In this document: positions 27,005 through 36,242 of the stretch, piece by piece
How the letters are laid out: each line of letters opens with the position of its first letter
Position numbering within the stretch: position 1 is the stretch's first letter
Source: PVC group bacterium
GTDB taxonomy: Bacteria > Verrucomicrobiota > Kiritimatiellia > UBA8416
DNA length: 59,006 nucleotides
Assembly: GCA_003567805.1 (NCBI GenBank)
Contig: PWYP01000110.1
Span: 1 to 59,006, forward strand
Direction of reading: 5' to 3'
The notes under the pieces: model-generated
What the model was told of the DNA's origin: nothing
Databases searched by the model: none
Seen by the model: only the letters and a program-made list of their open reading frames with translations
Translations under genes and position numbers: made by a program

Positions 27005-28398
27005 ACTCCATTCCCTGTGGGCTTTGTCATCTCAGCTGGCTGAACCCACGTATCAAACTGTTCTTCGCTCAACAGGCCACTCGCAACTGCAACTTCTCGC
27101 AGCGTCTTCCCTTCGCGCCAAGCTTCCAAAGCAAAGGCAGCCGCCTTGTCATAACCAATATGCGGATTCAAAGCCGTCACAAGCATGAGCGACCGTTCCA
27201 CATGTGTTCGCACCTGCTCTTCATTGACCGTAATATCAATCAGACACTTATTCGTAAACGAACAAATACTCTCAGAGAGCAGGGTAATGGATTGTAAAAT
27301 AGCATGCGCCATAAGCGGCTTATACACATTCAATTCAAATTGTCCCTGTGTTCCCGCAAAAGCAATCGCCGCATCATTACCAAATACACGGCAGCAAACC
27401 ATCGTCAGCATTTCGCACTGGGTAGGATTTACCTTGCCCGGCATAATCGAGCTGCCAGGCTCATTTGCGGGCAACTGCAATTCCCCTAGTCCGCTGCGCG
27501 GACCGCTACCCAACCAGCGAATATCATTTGCCATCTTGAACAATGCTCCCGCGAGGCTGCGCAATGTGCCTGAAAGCCGAACAATCGCATCATGCGCTGC
27601 CAGCCCGGAAAACACATTATCCTGTTGCACAAATGGCAGCCCTGTCTTTTGCGCGAGAACCTCTGCAACGTTAGCACCAAAGGACGGGTGCGTATTGATG
27701 CCCGTACCCACAGCAGTGCCGCCAACTGCTAACGCACATACTTCCGGCAAGTTTTGCTCCACAGACAAGTACGCCTGGCGCACCTGCGCTGCATAGCCGG
27801 AAAATTCCTGACCAAAGGTTAATGGAGTCGCATCCTGCAAATGCGTCCTTCCGATTTTGACGATATCCGCGAAGGCTACAACTTTTTCGTCCAACACCAC
27901 CTGTAACTTCTGTAGAGCGGGAAGGAGACGTTCCGATAGCGCAAGGGCCACGGCCACATGCATGGCCGTGGGGAAAATATCATTCGTAGACTGACCTTTG
28001 TTGACATGATCATTCGGGTGCACAGGTGCTTTTTCCCCACGAACGCCTCCCAGCAATTCATTGGCGCGGTTCGCCAGCACTTCATTCATGTTCATATTCG
28101 ACTGCGTACCACTACCACTCTGCCAGATCCGCAGCGGAAAAGCATCGAGCCCAATCTCGCCGCGGATAACTTCACCAGCAGCCTCGCTGATAGCTTCAGC
28201 CACGGGATCGTCAAGCAGTCCTAGTTCCGCATTCACCAGTGCCGCTGCCTGCTTCACGCGTGCCAAGCTCAACAAAAAGTCTTTGGGAAGGCACTCATCA
28301 CCCACGGCAAAATTTTCTATGGCACGCTGGGTCTGGGCTCCAAAGTACGCCTCATCCGGCACCGCAACCTCACCCAAGGCATCTTTTTCCATGCGCAT
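27001..28398 (-). CDS. fumC: Fumarate hydratase, class II
   Basis: 465 aa, close to the 467 of E. coli FumC. Visible motifs are IWQSGSGTQSNMNMNEV, HPNDHVNKGQSTND, the catalytic loop GSSIMPGKVNPTQCE and a C-terminal LNPHIGYDKAA. It interconverts fumarate and malate without an iron-sulfur cluster. The ATG at 28398 has AGGA eight bases upstream; ATGs at 28407 and 28392 are alternatives. First gene of a four-gene operon. Confidence 0.97.
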   Translation of the reverse strand: MRMEKDALGEVAVPDEAYFGAQTQRAIENFAVGDECLPKDFLLSLARVKQAAALVNAELGLLDDPVAEAISEAAGEVIRGEIGLDAFPLRIWQSGSGTQSNMNMNEVLANRANELLGGVRGEKAPVHPNDHVNKGQSTNDIFPTAMHVAVALALSERLLPALQKLQVVLDEKVVAFADIVKIGRTHLQDATPLTFGQEFSGYAAQVRQAYLSVEQNLPEVCALAVGGTAVGTGINTHPSFGANVAEVLAQKTGLPFVQQDNVFSGLAAHDAIVRLSGTLRSLAGALFKMANDIRWLGSGPRSGLGELQLPANEPGSSIMPGKVNPTQCEMLTMVCCRVFGNDAAIAFAGTQGQFELNVYKPLMAHAILQSITLLSESICSFTNKCLIDITVNEEQVRTHVERSLMLVTALNPHIGYDKAAAFALEAWREGKTLREVAVASGLLSEEQFDTWVQPAEMTKPTGNGV

Positions 28399-28494
28399 AA
28401 TCTGCATCCTGTACTTTAACAAAAATCAAGCAAAAGGTATTCGTTGCGATTACCGTACAAACCATACCGCCAAATGTCACTGACAAATCATGTG

Positions 28495-28503
28495 TGTTAT
28501 GAT
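28495..28503 (+). promoter_or_regulatory. Possible extended -10 element before the MFS-spermidine synthase gene
   Basis: TGTTATGAT matches an extended -10 (TGn plus TATGAT). It ends seven bases before the ATG at 28510, so the transcript could start at or near the start codon. No ribosome site is visible, which fits a leaderless message. Confidence 0.3.
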
Positions 28504-28509
28504 AGCAAC

Positions 28510-31050
28510 ATGCACATGAAAATATTCTGCCTTGTCTTTTTTTCCGGTTTTGCTGCTCTTGTATATCAAGTGCTTTGGATGAAGCAACTCGGGTTGCTGT
28601 TCGGCAGCACGGCGCATGCCGCCGCTGCCACGCTGGCATGTCTCTTTGCTGGGTTTTCGCTCGGAAGCTGGTTCTGGGGGCGACGCGCTACCCACACAAC
28701 CAATGCTTTACGTCTCTATGCCGGACTTCAAATGGGCATCGCGGTAACGGCCATTTTCTATTTTGGCATTCTCCAAGGCTATTACCGGATCTATCCATTC
28801 TTCTACCAACACATTCACTCGCGCCCCCTATTGCTGGCTGTTAAATTCCTGCTGACGTCTCTGCTGATCTTCCCGCCAGCTTTCTGTATGGGCGGCACCC
28901 TGCCCGTGATTGGACAATATTTGATCGGTAAACGGAATGTATTCGGTGTCACGGCGGCTCGTGTATACGGCATTAACACGCTGGGCGCCGCCCTGGGTGC
29001 CTTGATGGCAGGCTTCTACCTGCCACTCTGGTTTGGATTCCGACTCACCTTTCTCGGTGCCATGCTCATCAGTGCAGCCGTCTCGCTGCTGGCCTTTGCG
29101 ATTGCAAATCGGCAGCAATCGCTGCACACCGATCACCCCTTGCCGCCACCACAGGAACCACCAACCCCGAAACATACAGCGCACCACGCGACTGCACGGC
29201 GCGGTCGCTGGGCAATCCTGCCACTGTGCTTTATCTCCGGATTTGCATTTCTGGCACTCGAAGTTCTCTGGACGCGCATGTTCGGACAAGTGCTGGAAAA
29301 TTCGGTCTACACCTATGCTACCATTCTTGTCATTGTGCTGATTTGTCTCTCTGCAGGGGCACTGATCAGTTCGTGGCTGGCGCGTACGCGCTTATGCCCG
29401 TATCTAATGCTTACCGTACTTACCCTGCTGAGCGGCACAGCCATCGCTCTCACCCCTTTTGTGCTCATGCGACTCACGAACAATCTGCAAATCATTGCCT
29501 TTCGCGGATCTTGGGCTGCGTATATCAGTTTGGTTTTCCGGCAAGGGTTCATGACGTTCGGCCTGCCCGCTTTGCTCGCGGGAACCATTTTCCCGCTCTT
29601 GATGAAAGCCGAAGAACGCTATGCATCATTTGCGGGCAGTAGCCTTGGGCGCATGACAGCCGTGGACACTGCCGGATCCATTCTGGGCGCGTTGCTCTGT
29701 GGTTTTGTGTTTTTGGAATGGTTCGGCATGTGGCGTACGATGCAATGGATCGCGATCCTCTATCTCGCAGCTTCTTTCTTCCTGCCATTTGCCTGGAACA
29801 AACGCGGCATCCCGATCAAATGCGCAAGTGCGCTTATCATCATTTTGGTGCTTACAACCTTAAGCCCTGCACACCTTCCCATCACAAGCATCGACCCCTT
29901 ACGGGAACCGGAAGAAGTCCTGCAAATCTGGGAAGGACGCGATGTCACCGTTGCCGTCACCAGGGATCGCCACGGCTTGGCCATTAAAATCAATTCGCAC
30001 TACGGCCTCGGATCCACGGGGTCCTACATGCAATCCCGTATGCAAAATGACATCCCGCTATTTGCCTATCCGGAAACCGAAACCATTTTCTTCCTCGGCA
30101 TGGGATCCGGCATCACCGCAGGCGGTGCATTAGATCCGCAATTTCCCAACACCCGCCGTATCGTCACCGCCGAGCTCATTCCCGAAGTTGTCGAAGCCGC
30201 CCGGGTTCACTTTACCAATCATAATGGTTTCGATTATACAGGGGGACTATTTGATGATCCTCGCTCAACGATTTTGGTTGAGGATGGACGCCATTTTCTC
30301 ATGGCCTCCGGACAAACATTCGATATGATCAATTCCGATCTGTTTGTGCCATTTCGTATTGGAGATGGAAACCTATATAGCCTGGAGCATTTCGAAAGCG
30401 CCAAAAACAGCTTGAATCCCGGCGGGGTGTTTGTGCAATGGTTACCTCTCTACATGATGACTGAATTCGAGCTTTTTGTCATTGCCCGCACCATGCTCGA
30501 AGCTTTCGAGCAGGTTTCGCTCTGGCGCGGTAACTTCCAACCTTTCGAGGAAGTGATCGCGCTTGTTGGTCATACCCCACCCTTTGTGATTCCACCCTCA
30601 CGGCTGGATGGTCTGGCAGATCGTCGGGCGGCAGTTGCTGGCCGTACACACCGCGATCTGCAGCGGTTATCACTCCCCCTCGATTCGCAGAATATCATGC
30701 TGTTTTATGCCGCCAATGTCACCGCCTCGCGCGAGCTCTTCGACGGGCATCCAATCAACCGCGACGACATGCCGCATATCGAATACATGGCCCCGCGGAC
30801 CTACCGCAAAGAAACCGACGGGCCGACCCCGTGGTTTGTAGGGCCACGCATTTTGCGATTCATTGAGGAACTTCAGAGACGCTGCCCTCCCCATCAAGAT
30901 CCACTCCTCGCCAGGCGCTCCCCACGAGCGCAGCGCCTGCCACTGGCTGGCACGGCATTCCATCGTGCCCGCATCTGGGAAATGCTTGAGCACGAACCAG
31001 GCATGCGCGAGGAATGGCAGCGCTTTGTCAATCACTGGACTGCCGAATAG
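28510..31050 (+). CDS. Fused membrane transporter-like / spermidine synthase-like protein
   Basis: About 846 aa. The first 480 residues are polytopic, starting FFSGFAALVYQVLWMKQLGLLFGST, the hallmark of bacterial 'fused MFS/spermidine synthase' proteins, with a second set of helices beginning at FISGFAFLALEVLWTRMFGQ. The C-terminal third is a Rossmann methyltransferase-like domain with the cofactor loop FFLGMGSGITAGGAL, the acidic residue in VTAELIPEVVEAA and INSDLFVPF. These proteins may make or export polyamines, but activity is unproven. The ATG at 28510 is chosen by the membrane N-terminus. Confidence 0.88.
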   Translation: MHMKIFCLVFFSGFAALVYQVLWMKQLGLLFGSTAHAAAATLACLFAGFSLGSWFWGRRATHTTNALRLYAGLQMGIAVTAIFYFGILQGYYRIYPFFYQHIHSRPLLLAVKFLLTSLLIFPPAFCMGGTLPVIGQYLIGKRNVFGVTAARVYGINTLGAALGALMAGFYLPLWFGFRLTFLGAMLISAAVSLLAFAIANRQQSLHTDHPLPPPQEPPTPKHTAHHATARRGRWAILPLCFISGFAFLALEVLWTRMFGQVLENSVYTYATILVIVLICLSAGALISSWLARTRLCPYLMLTVLTLLSGTAIALTPFVLMRLTNNLQIIAFRGSWAAYISLVFRQGFMTFGLPALLAGTIFPLLMKAEERYASFAGSSLGRMTAVDTAGSILGALLCGFVFLEWFGMWRTMQWIAILYLAASFFLPFAWNKRGIPIKCASALIIILVLTTLSPAHLPITSIDPLREPEEVLQIWEGRDVTVAVTRDRHGLAIKINSHYGLGSTGSYMQSRMQNDIPLFAYPETETIFFLGMGSGITAGGALDPQFPNTRRIVTAELIPEVVEAARVHFTNHNGFDYTGGLFDDPRSTILVEDGRHFLMASGQTFDMINSDLFVPFRIGDGNLYSLEHFESAKNSLNPGGVFVQWLPLYMMTEFELFVIARTMLEAFEQVSLWRGNFQPFEEVIALVGHTPPFVIPPSRLDGLADRRAAVAGRTHRDLQRLSLPLDSQNIMLFYAANVTASRELFDGHPINRDDMPHIEYMAPRTYRKETDGPTPWFVGPRILRFIEELQRRCPPHQDPLLARRSPRAQRLPLAGTAFHRARIWEMLEHEPGMREEWQRFVNHWTAE

Positions 31051-31062
31051 CCAGGCCCTCAT

Positions 31063-31145
31063 CTGGAGCCGCGGCGCCCCCGCCGCGCCAGACTCACCCG
31101 GCACGCATTCCCGTGGACTGCGCGACGGGGGCGTCGCGTCTCCAG
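31063..31145. repeat. REP-like cloverleaf element, copy B
   Basis: The outer arms CTGGAG (31063-31068) and CTCCAG (31140-31145) enclose CGCGGCG-CCCC-CGCCGCG (31070-31087) and CGCGACG-GGGG-CGTCGCG (31121-31138), with a 33-base unpaired middle. The layout is that of the element at 22039-22115: outer TGGAG arms, a first hairpin with a pyrimidine tetraloop, a last hairpin with a purine tetraloop. The two loops here are fully complementary (CCCC/GGGG). It lies between a forward and a reverse gene and could also act as a bidirectional terminator, though no T-runs follow. Confidence 0.72.
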
Positions 31146-31161
31146 TACCTGCCCCCCAGCG

Positions 31162-32736
31162 TTACGCACCAGTGTTTTGCTTGTAGGCTCTGCTTTCCGT
31201 GCGCGCTAATTCGGCCAGCATTTTTTTCAGCATGGCCGTAACGATAGCAGCGTAAGCTGGATCATCAGCTACATTGCGCAGTTCATCGGGATCCTTCCGG
31301 CGATCAAACAGCAGGGTTTCCTCTGTTGGTGCATAATAAACGAGCTTGTAATCATTCGTAACCAGCGTACGCATCTGCAAAGAACGATAAGGACCTTTTA
31401 CCCAATCGAGCTCAATCAGCGCATTACGCCGATACGGGCGTACATTCTGCGTGAGTACCTGCGTCAATACCTCGCCAGGCAATGCTGGATCCGGAACAGA
31501 TTCTGGATCATCACAATGGGCCGCGCGAAACGTGTCATCCGGATGCGGCACTCCCGCCAAATCCAACACCGTCGGAACGAGATCCAACTGGCTCACAACA
31601 TCCTCAATGATATTTCCCGCATGCTGACAACCAGGGACCTTAGCAATAAAGGGAATATGTGCATGCGCATTGAACGGGAAGATACCCTTATAAAACAAAC
31701 CATGCTCCCCCAGTTGATCTCCATGATCGGAGATAAACATCACGACCGTATGCTCTGCCAGCCCCGTCTCCTCCAACGCGTCGAGCACCCGGCCAACCTG
31801 TTCGTCGATATGCGAGATCATACCATAGGTCTGCCGGATACATTCGCGCGTCCAGTCCGGATCAAATGGTGCTTGTCCTACGCCAAGCTGCCGTAAGGCG
31901 TCGCAGTGATTATCGCGACTTAGTTGCACCGAATGCTCCGGTAGCGATATTTCCAGATCCTCGTAAACATCGGCCCACTTCTGTACCGCCGCAAAAGGTT
32001 CATGCGGATCAGGAAAAGAACACCATACATAAAATGGCTGCGCATAGGCTTCTCGACACCCGACACCCGACACAGAATCCCCGTCACGCGAAACGTGATC
32101 CTGGATGAAAGCAATCGTCCGATCCGCAATCCAGTGGTTGTAATGCAATTCCGGATCAATCGTCAGAGACTTGGGATGATCATGGCGATATCGATATCCT
32201 TCATATGCCCCCGGATGCTCCTTCTCGAGCCATGTCACATAATCCCCATAAGCATAATTCACGTGTCCGTTACAAACGTCTAACGTCTGGTAACCGTAAT
32301 AGTTATCGGGAAAGTTCTTGTACTGCTTTCCTTCCCAATGCCCTGGCCACTTCCAGTAGATTCGTCGCTCTGGATTCAAACTTGTATCTTCATCAGGCGC
32401 AATCGTTCTGCCTCCCCATATTTTATGATGCAACTTTCCTACCGCATGTGTTCGATAGCCTGCATCTGCAAGAATGCCGGGTAACGTGGGGATAGATTCA
32501 TCAAGATTGATGCCATTGGTATAAACACCGCACGCACGGTTCGTGAGGCCCGTGAGCATCGTAGCCCGCGCTGGCATGCATACAGGACTTGAACTGAAAC
32601 AATTGCGAAACAGCGTACCTTCAGCCGCTAGTCGATCCAGATTCGGCGTCTGCACATGCGGATGCCCCATGCACCCCAGATAATCACCCCGCTGCTCATC
32701 CACACAAAATATTATAATATTCGGCCGCTGTTGCAA
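31162..32736 (-). CDS. Formylglycine-dependent sulfatase (CxPxR type), cytoplasmic by sequence
   Basis: 524 aa of the alkaline phosphatase/sulfatase fold. The modification site is Cys53 in SPVCMPARATMLTG. Metal-binding residues appear in IFCVDEQRGDYLG and VMFISDHGDQLGEHG. It starts with TTG at 32736; AAGGAG lies eight bases upstream, overlapping the heparinase stop, and the in-frame TAA just before rules out a longer protein. There is therefore no signal peptide. Residues near GDSVSGVGCREAYA are encoded partly by three heptanucleotide repeats (32053-32073) and look inserted. Co-transcribed with the lyase upstream; it probably desulfates a glycan fragment or other sulfate ester. Confidence 0.93.
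   Translation of the reverse strand: MQQRPNIIIFCVDEQRGDYLGCMGHPHVQTPNLDRLAAEGTLFRNCFSSSPVCMPARATMLTGLTNRACGVYTNGINLDESIPTLPGILADAGYRTHAVGKLHHKIWGGRTIAPDEDTSLNPERRIYWKWPGHWEGKQYKNFPDNYYGYQTLDVCNGHVNYAYGDYVTWLEKEHPGAYEGYRYRHDHPKSLTIDPELHYNHWIADRTIAFIQDHVSRDGDSVSGVGCREAYAQPFYVWCSFPDPHEPFAAVQKWADVYEDLEISLPEHSVQLSRDNHCDALRQLGVGQAPFDPDWTRECIRQTYGMISHIDEQVGRVLDALEETGLAEHTVVMFISDHGDQLGEHGLFYKGIFPFNAHAHIPFIAKVPGCQHAGNIIEDVVSQLDLVPTVLDLAGVPHPDDTFRAAHCDDPESVPDPALPGEVLTQVLTQNVRPYRRNALIELDWVKGPYRSLQMRTLVTNDYKLVYYAPTEETLLFDRRKDPDELRNVADDPAYAAIVTAMLKKMLAELARTESRAYKQNTGA
32053..32073. repeat. Three heptanucleotide units inside the sulfatase gene
   Basis: Plus-strand units TCGACAC, CCGACAC, CCGACAC run head to tail for 21 bases. 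Seven-base units times three keep the reading frame and encode VSGVGCR on the reverse strand. They sit in a loop between a helix (IAFIQDHVSRDG) and the conserved strand PFYVWCSFPDPHEPF. Confidence 0.75.
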
Positions 32737-32748
32737 TGCATCTACTCC

Positions 32749-34785
32749 TTAGGGAGAGGATGTATCAACTTTCGGATGCAAATGTCCATCAAAACGCAAT
32801 TCACGCAACCAATCGCCAGAAGAAACGGTTACCTGCACACCATCTCGATCGCTGCCAACAGTTAGGTCGAAGATCTCCGAACCGCGCGTCAACAAAGACG
32901 CCAATGTTACTGCGCTTTCGCGTCCATAGGTTTGCCAGCGAATCATAGTTGGCGGTGTGCGATATCCATCTGTTAACAGAGCGGTTGCTTCTCGTAAAAT
33001 CGCTGGTACATCAGCAGCAAAGGTCATACGGGCAGTTTCAAATACACCTTCCAGAAACACACTTTCTCCATCGAAGGTCGCCTTCTTTTCCGTATAAGCG
33101 CGCGCCTCCACGGGATGCACCCCTCTTGTTATGACCCGATCTAAAACCAGAATGCCCTTGTCTTCCAGTATGAGAAACATACGACAAACGAGATGCGGCT
33201 CGCCCCGTGTCAACCAGTAAGCACGCGTGGCATCCAATCGCAAAGCAGGCCCGGTAGGCAGATGATAATGAGTCGTATGCGCTTGTGCCGGTTGATGTCC
33301 TCTTTGGCGAGGACTTCCCTGATACGCACTCAACCCTCCAATAAATAATGTATTTTTGGAGGCGCTCCCCTTTTCATAAATTTCATGAGCGCGGCTACCC
33401 CAGGCCGTCTGGTAATAATCGGATGCTGTTAAATTGATAATCATTCTTTCCATGCCCACCACACCATGCCAGGACAGCAAATCCTGATGCGTATGGTGCC
33501 CGCCAAGTTGCCCCCCGCGAACAGAAGCATATACATTCGGCCGAGGCCACTGATCCGCGAGCATACTCCAGCCCTGACGCGGAAAGGTATGCATCTTATG
33601 ATGTCGAAGCTCAGGAAAAACCTCGGGCATATCAGGCATCAAAAGTAAATGATAGGGCCCGCCCTGCCGATAGAAGTCGAGCGGCTCTTGCGCTTGCGCG
33701 GCCTGGATCTCTGCTTTTCTCCGCAAGGCGGCGTCCTGCGTATGGAAAAACTCCATGATCCGCAAGAACCCTTGCTCATCACCCAGATATGCTAAAGCAG
33801 CTGCAAGATTGGGACTAATATTGCCATGCTGATTATTTCCAAATCCACAATGTTCACCATGTGGTACAAAAAACGTACCAAAAGTAAGAGCTTGGCGAAA
33901 CCCGGGTGAGCGAAATCCAACATGCTCTAGCCCCGTCGTCCGTTCATAGCTTTCCAGAAACTGGGTCATGTATCGCATCGACCAATTCCAATATCCAAGC
34001 CCTTCGCCCCAGCCTCCCTCTGTTTCATTCACATAATCAAAAATCACTTCATACGTAGAATTGACACGATCGATAACCGTTTGCGCTTCAGGAATCTCTT
34101 CATACATGGCCAACGCTAAAACACCATTGCCACTACTGCTTACGGGGTTCCAATTCGAAAGAATATCCTGCCACCAACTACGCCGCTCATCTGGTAATCG
34201 ATCATTCTGATCCCGTGGAGCCGTCCGACTCAGAAACGGCAACAAAAAATCATTACGTGCTATATAAATCAACCGTTCGCGCTCCTCAAACGATAGGTCG
34301 TCGTAGAGCAAATCATATGTGACGGCAACAATGGTCGCAAACTGTCCCTCGGGAAGCCCGATTTGCCTTTGACTGGCCCATGTACGTATGACCTCGACAT
34401 AGCGCAGTAGCGCATCTAGATATTGGCGATCGCCTGTTCTATGCCACTGCAATATCAGCGCCATGGCCCGATCCTGCATCCGTATTGCACGAACCCAAAC
34501 AGCTTGCCCATCCAGAGGATTCGTTTGATCCACAACCGCTTCCGTTGCGAGGGCCTCCATGCCCCTATACCAATCAGCAAACGCATCGCCACGTCCATCT
34601 ATAACACGTTGCAATTGCTCCTGCGTAATAAATAGACGCGGATGCGACGGTACGGTCTCATACACTTTTTCTGTCACCCATCCATAGGTTGGCCCCTCTG
34701 GCATCTGTTCTGCTCTAAGATCCGCAAATGCAGGGCTTCCGAGCATAATCCCTATGCACATTAACGTTACCAAATATATTCTCAT
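32749..34785 (-). CDS. Secreted heparinase II/III-like polysaccharide lyase
   Basis: 678 aa. A signal peptide (MRIYLVTLMCIGIMLGSPAFA) precedes an alpha/alpha toroid (about 60-380) with HPRLFITQEQL and NNQHGNISPNLAAALAYLG, then a beta-sandwich half with the heparinase II/III landmark GGQLGGHHTHQDLLSWHG, which carries the metal/catalytic histidines. Such enzymes cleave uronic-acid-containing glycans by beta-elimination; substrate could be a sulfated or alginate-like polymer. The ATG at 34785 fits the signal peptide. Thirteen bases after its stop region the sulfatase starts, so lyase and sulfatase form a unit. Confidence 0.85.
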   Translation of the reverse strand: MRIYLVTLMCIGIMLGSPAFADLRAEQMPEGPTYGWVTEKVYETVPSHPRLFITQEQLQRVIDGRGDAFADWYRGMEALATEAVVDQTNPLDGQAVWVRAIRMQDRAMALILQWHRTGDRQYLDALLRYVEVIRTWASQRQIGLPEGQFATIVAVTYDLLYDDLSFEERERLIYIARNDFLLPFLSRTAPRDQNDRLPDERRSWWQDILSNWNPVSSSGNGVLALAMYEEIPEAQTVIDRVNSTYEVIFDYVNETEGGWGEGLGYWNWSMRYMTQFLESYERTTGLEHVGFRSPGFRQALTFGTFFVPHGEHCGFGNNQHGNISPNLAAALAYLGDEQGFLRIMEFFHTQDAALRRKAEIQAAQAQEPLDFYRQGGPYHLLLMPDMPEVFPELRHHKMHTFPRQGWSMLADQWPRPNVYASVRGGQLGGHHTHQDLLSWHGVVGMERMIINLTASDYYQTAWGSRAHEIYEKGSASKNTLFIGGLSAYQGSPRQRGHQPAQAHTTHYHLPTGPALRLDATRAYWLTRGEPHLVCRMFLILEDKGILVLDRVITRGVHPVEARAYTEKKATFDGESVFLEGVFETARMTFAADVPAILREATALLTDGYRTPPTMIRWQTYGRESAVTLASLLTRGSEIFDLTVGSDRDGVQVTVSSGDWLRELRFDGHLHPKVDTSSP

Positions 34786-34972
34786 ATGATCCCGATACGC
34801 TTTGATTATCAAAATTACACCAAGTTGAATATGGGAAGTATAGCAGGCAACCAATCACGAACAAGAGCCACGTCTATACAAAGTTGACGCTACAAACGAG
34901 CCGGAAAGAGGGTTGAGATACCCCCCATCCTATGACATAGTGGGCTATTATAAAAATGTAAAACAGGTGGGC

Positions 34973-36238
34973 ATGAAGTTACATTTATCAACATTTGGAC
35001 AAAAGATATCATCCGGCTCTGGCATTATGGAGCTGATGGATGATCTGGGCAAAGCGATGCGTGGAAACGACGGCATGCTAATGCTTGGCGGCGGGAACCC
35101 TGCGGCTATTCCCGAGATCCAGGCAATATGGCGCGATGCATGGGGCCGCTTACTGGATCAATCCCCACAGCTGGATTCCCTATTATGCAACTACGATACC
35201 CCGCAGGGAAACCCCCATTTTCTGCGTTCGATTGCTCGACTACTACGAGAGGAATATGGATGGCAAGTTGGGCCCGAAAACATAGCAGTAACGAATAGCA
35301 GCCAAACCGCATATTTCATGCTGTTTAATATGCTCGCAGGACATTTTCCAGATGAATCTGCAAAACAAATATTGCTTCCGGTCATGCCGGAATATATCGG
35401 CTACGCAGATCAGGGAATACACCCCCAACTTTTTGCAGCAAAACGTCCGAAACTAGAGACAATAGGAACGCACAGTTTCAAATACCATATTGACTTTCCG
35501 AATCTGGAGATAACAGATGCAATCGGCGCAGTTTGTGTTTCGCGACCGACCAACCCAACCGGAAATGTGCTCTCGCAAAGCGAACTCGAGCATGTATCCA
35601 CATTAACGCGAGAAGCTGGCGTTCCGCTGATCATTGATAATGCCTATGGGGTTCCCTTTCCAGGTATTGTATTTAACGATGACGTACACCCCATTTGGGA
35701 TGAGCACATTATTCTCACTTTGAGCCTATCGAAGCTTGGACTTCCCGGAACACGAACAGGGATCGTGATTGCAGCAGAACCTATCATTCAAGCACTCATA
35801 GCTGCTAACGCTATTATCAGTCTCGCTACGGGCAATATCGGGCAAGCAATTGTCAGCCGCTTGTTAGAAAACAAAAAGATACTGGAATGCAGCCGTGAAA
35901 TGGTTCGTCCCTTTTACCAGAAGCGCTTGAACCAGGCCATGCAATGGGTAAAAGAGTTTTTTCCCCATGACCTACCCTGGCGTATTCATAAATGCGAAGG
36001 CGCATTGTTCCTATGGCTCTGGTGTCCTGATCTGCCCATCGATTCACGTGCCCTATACGAACTACTCAAAGCGCGAAATGTGCTGGTGGTTCCTGGATGC
36101 TATTTTTTCTATGGGCTCGAAGAAGACTGGTCGCACCAACATGAGTGCATACGCATCAATTATTCGCAGCCACCAGAAATTGTGCGTGAAGGATTGCGCA
36201 TCATCGGGGAAGAAATACAAAAAGCCTACGACCTATAA
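34973..36238 (+). CDS. avtA: Valine-pyruvate aminotransferase
   Basis: 421 aa, matching E. coli AvtA almost end to end by eye: MLGGGNPAAIPE, LLCNYDTPQGN, VTNSSQTAYFMLFN, PEYIGYADQG, CVSRPTNPTGNV, DNAYGVPFPGI, the PLP lysine in LSLSKLGLPGTR, EGALFLWLW. It interconverts valine/2-ketoisovalerate and alanine/pyruvate. The ATG at 34973 has AGGTGGG close upstream; an earlier in-frame codon at 34913 adds an unconserved leader. It stands alone, converging on the GH20 gene with a four-base gap. Confidence 0.96.
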   Translation: MKLHLSTFGQKISSGSGIMELMDDLGKAMRGNDGMLMLGGGNPAAIPEIQAIWRDAWGRLLDQSPQLDSLLCNYDTPQGNPHFLRSIARLLREEYGWQVGPENIAVTNSSQTAYFMLFNMLAGHFPDESAKQILLPVMPEYIGYADQGIHPQLFAAKRPKLETIGTHSFKYHIDFPNLEITDAIGAVCVSRPTNPTGNVLSQSELEHVSTLTREAGVPLIIDNAYGVPFPGIVFNDDVHPIWDEHIILTLSLSKLGLPGTRTGIVIAAEPIIQALIAANAIISLATGNIGQAIVSRLLENKKILECSREMVRPFYQKRLNQAMQWVKEFFPHDLPWRIHKCEGALFLWLWCPDLPIDSRALYELLKARNVLVVPGCYFFYGLEEDWSHQHECIRINYSQPPEIVREGLRIIGEEIQKAYDL

Positions 36239-36242
36239 TGCG

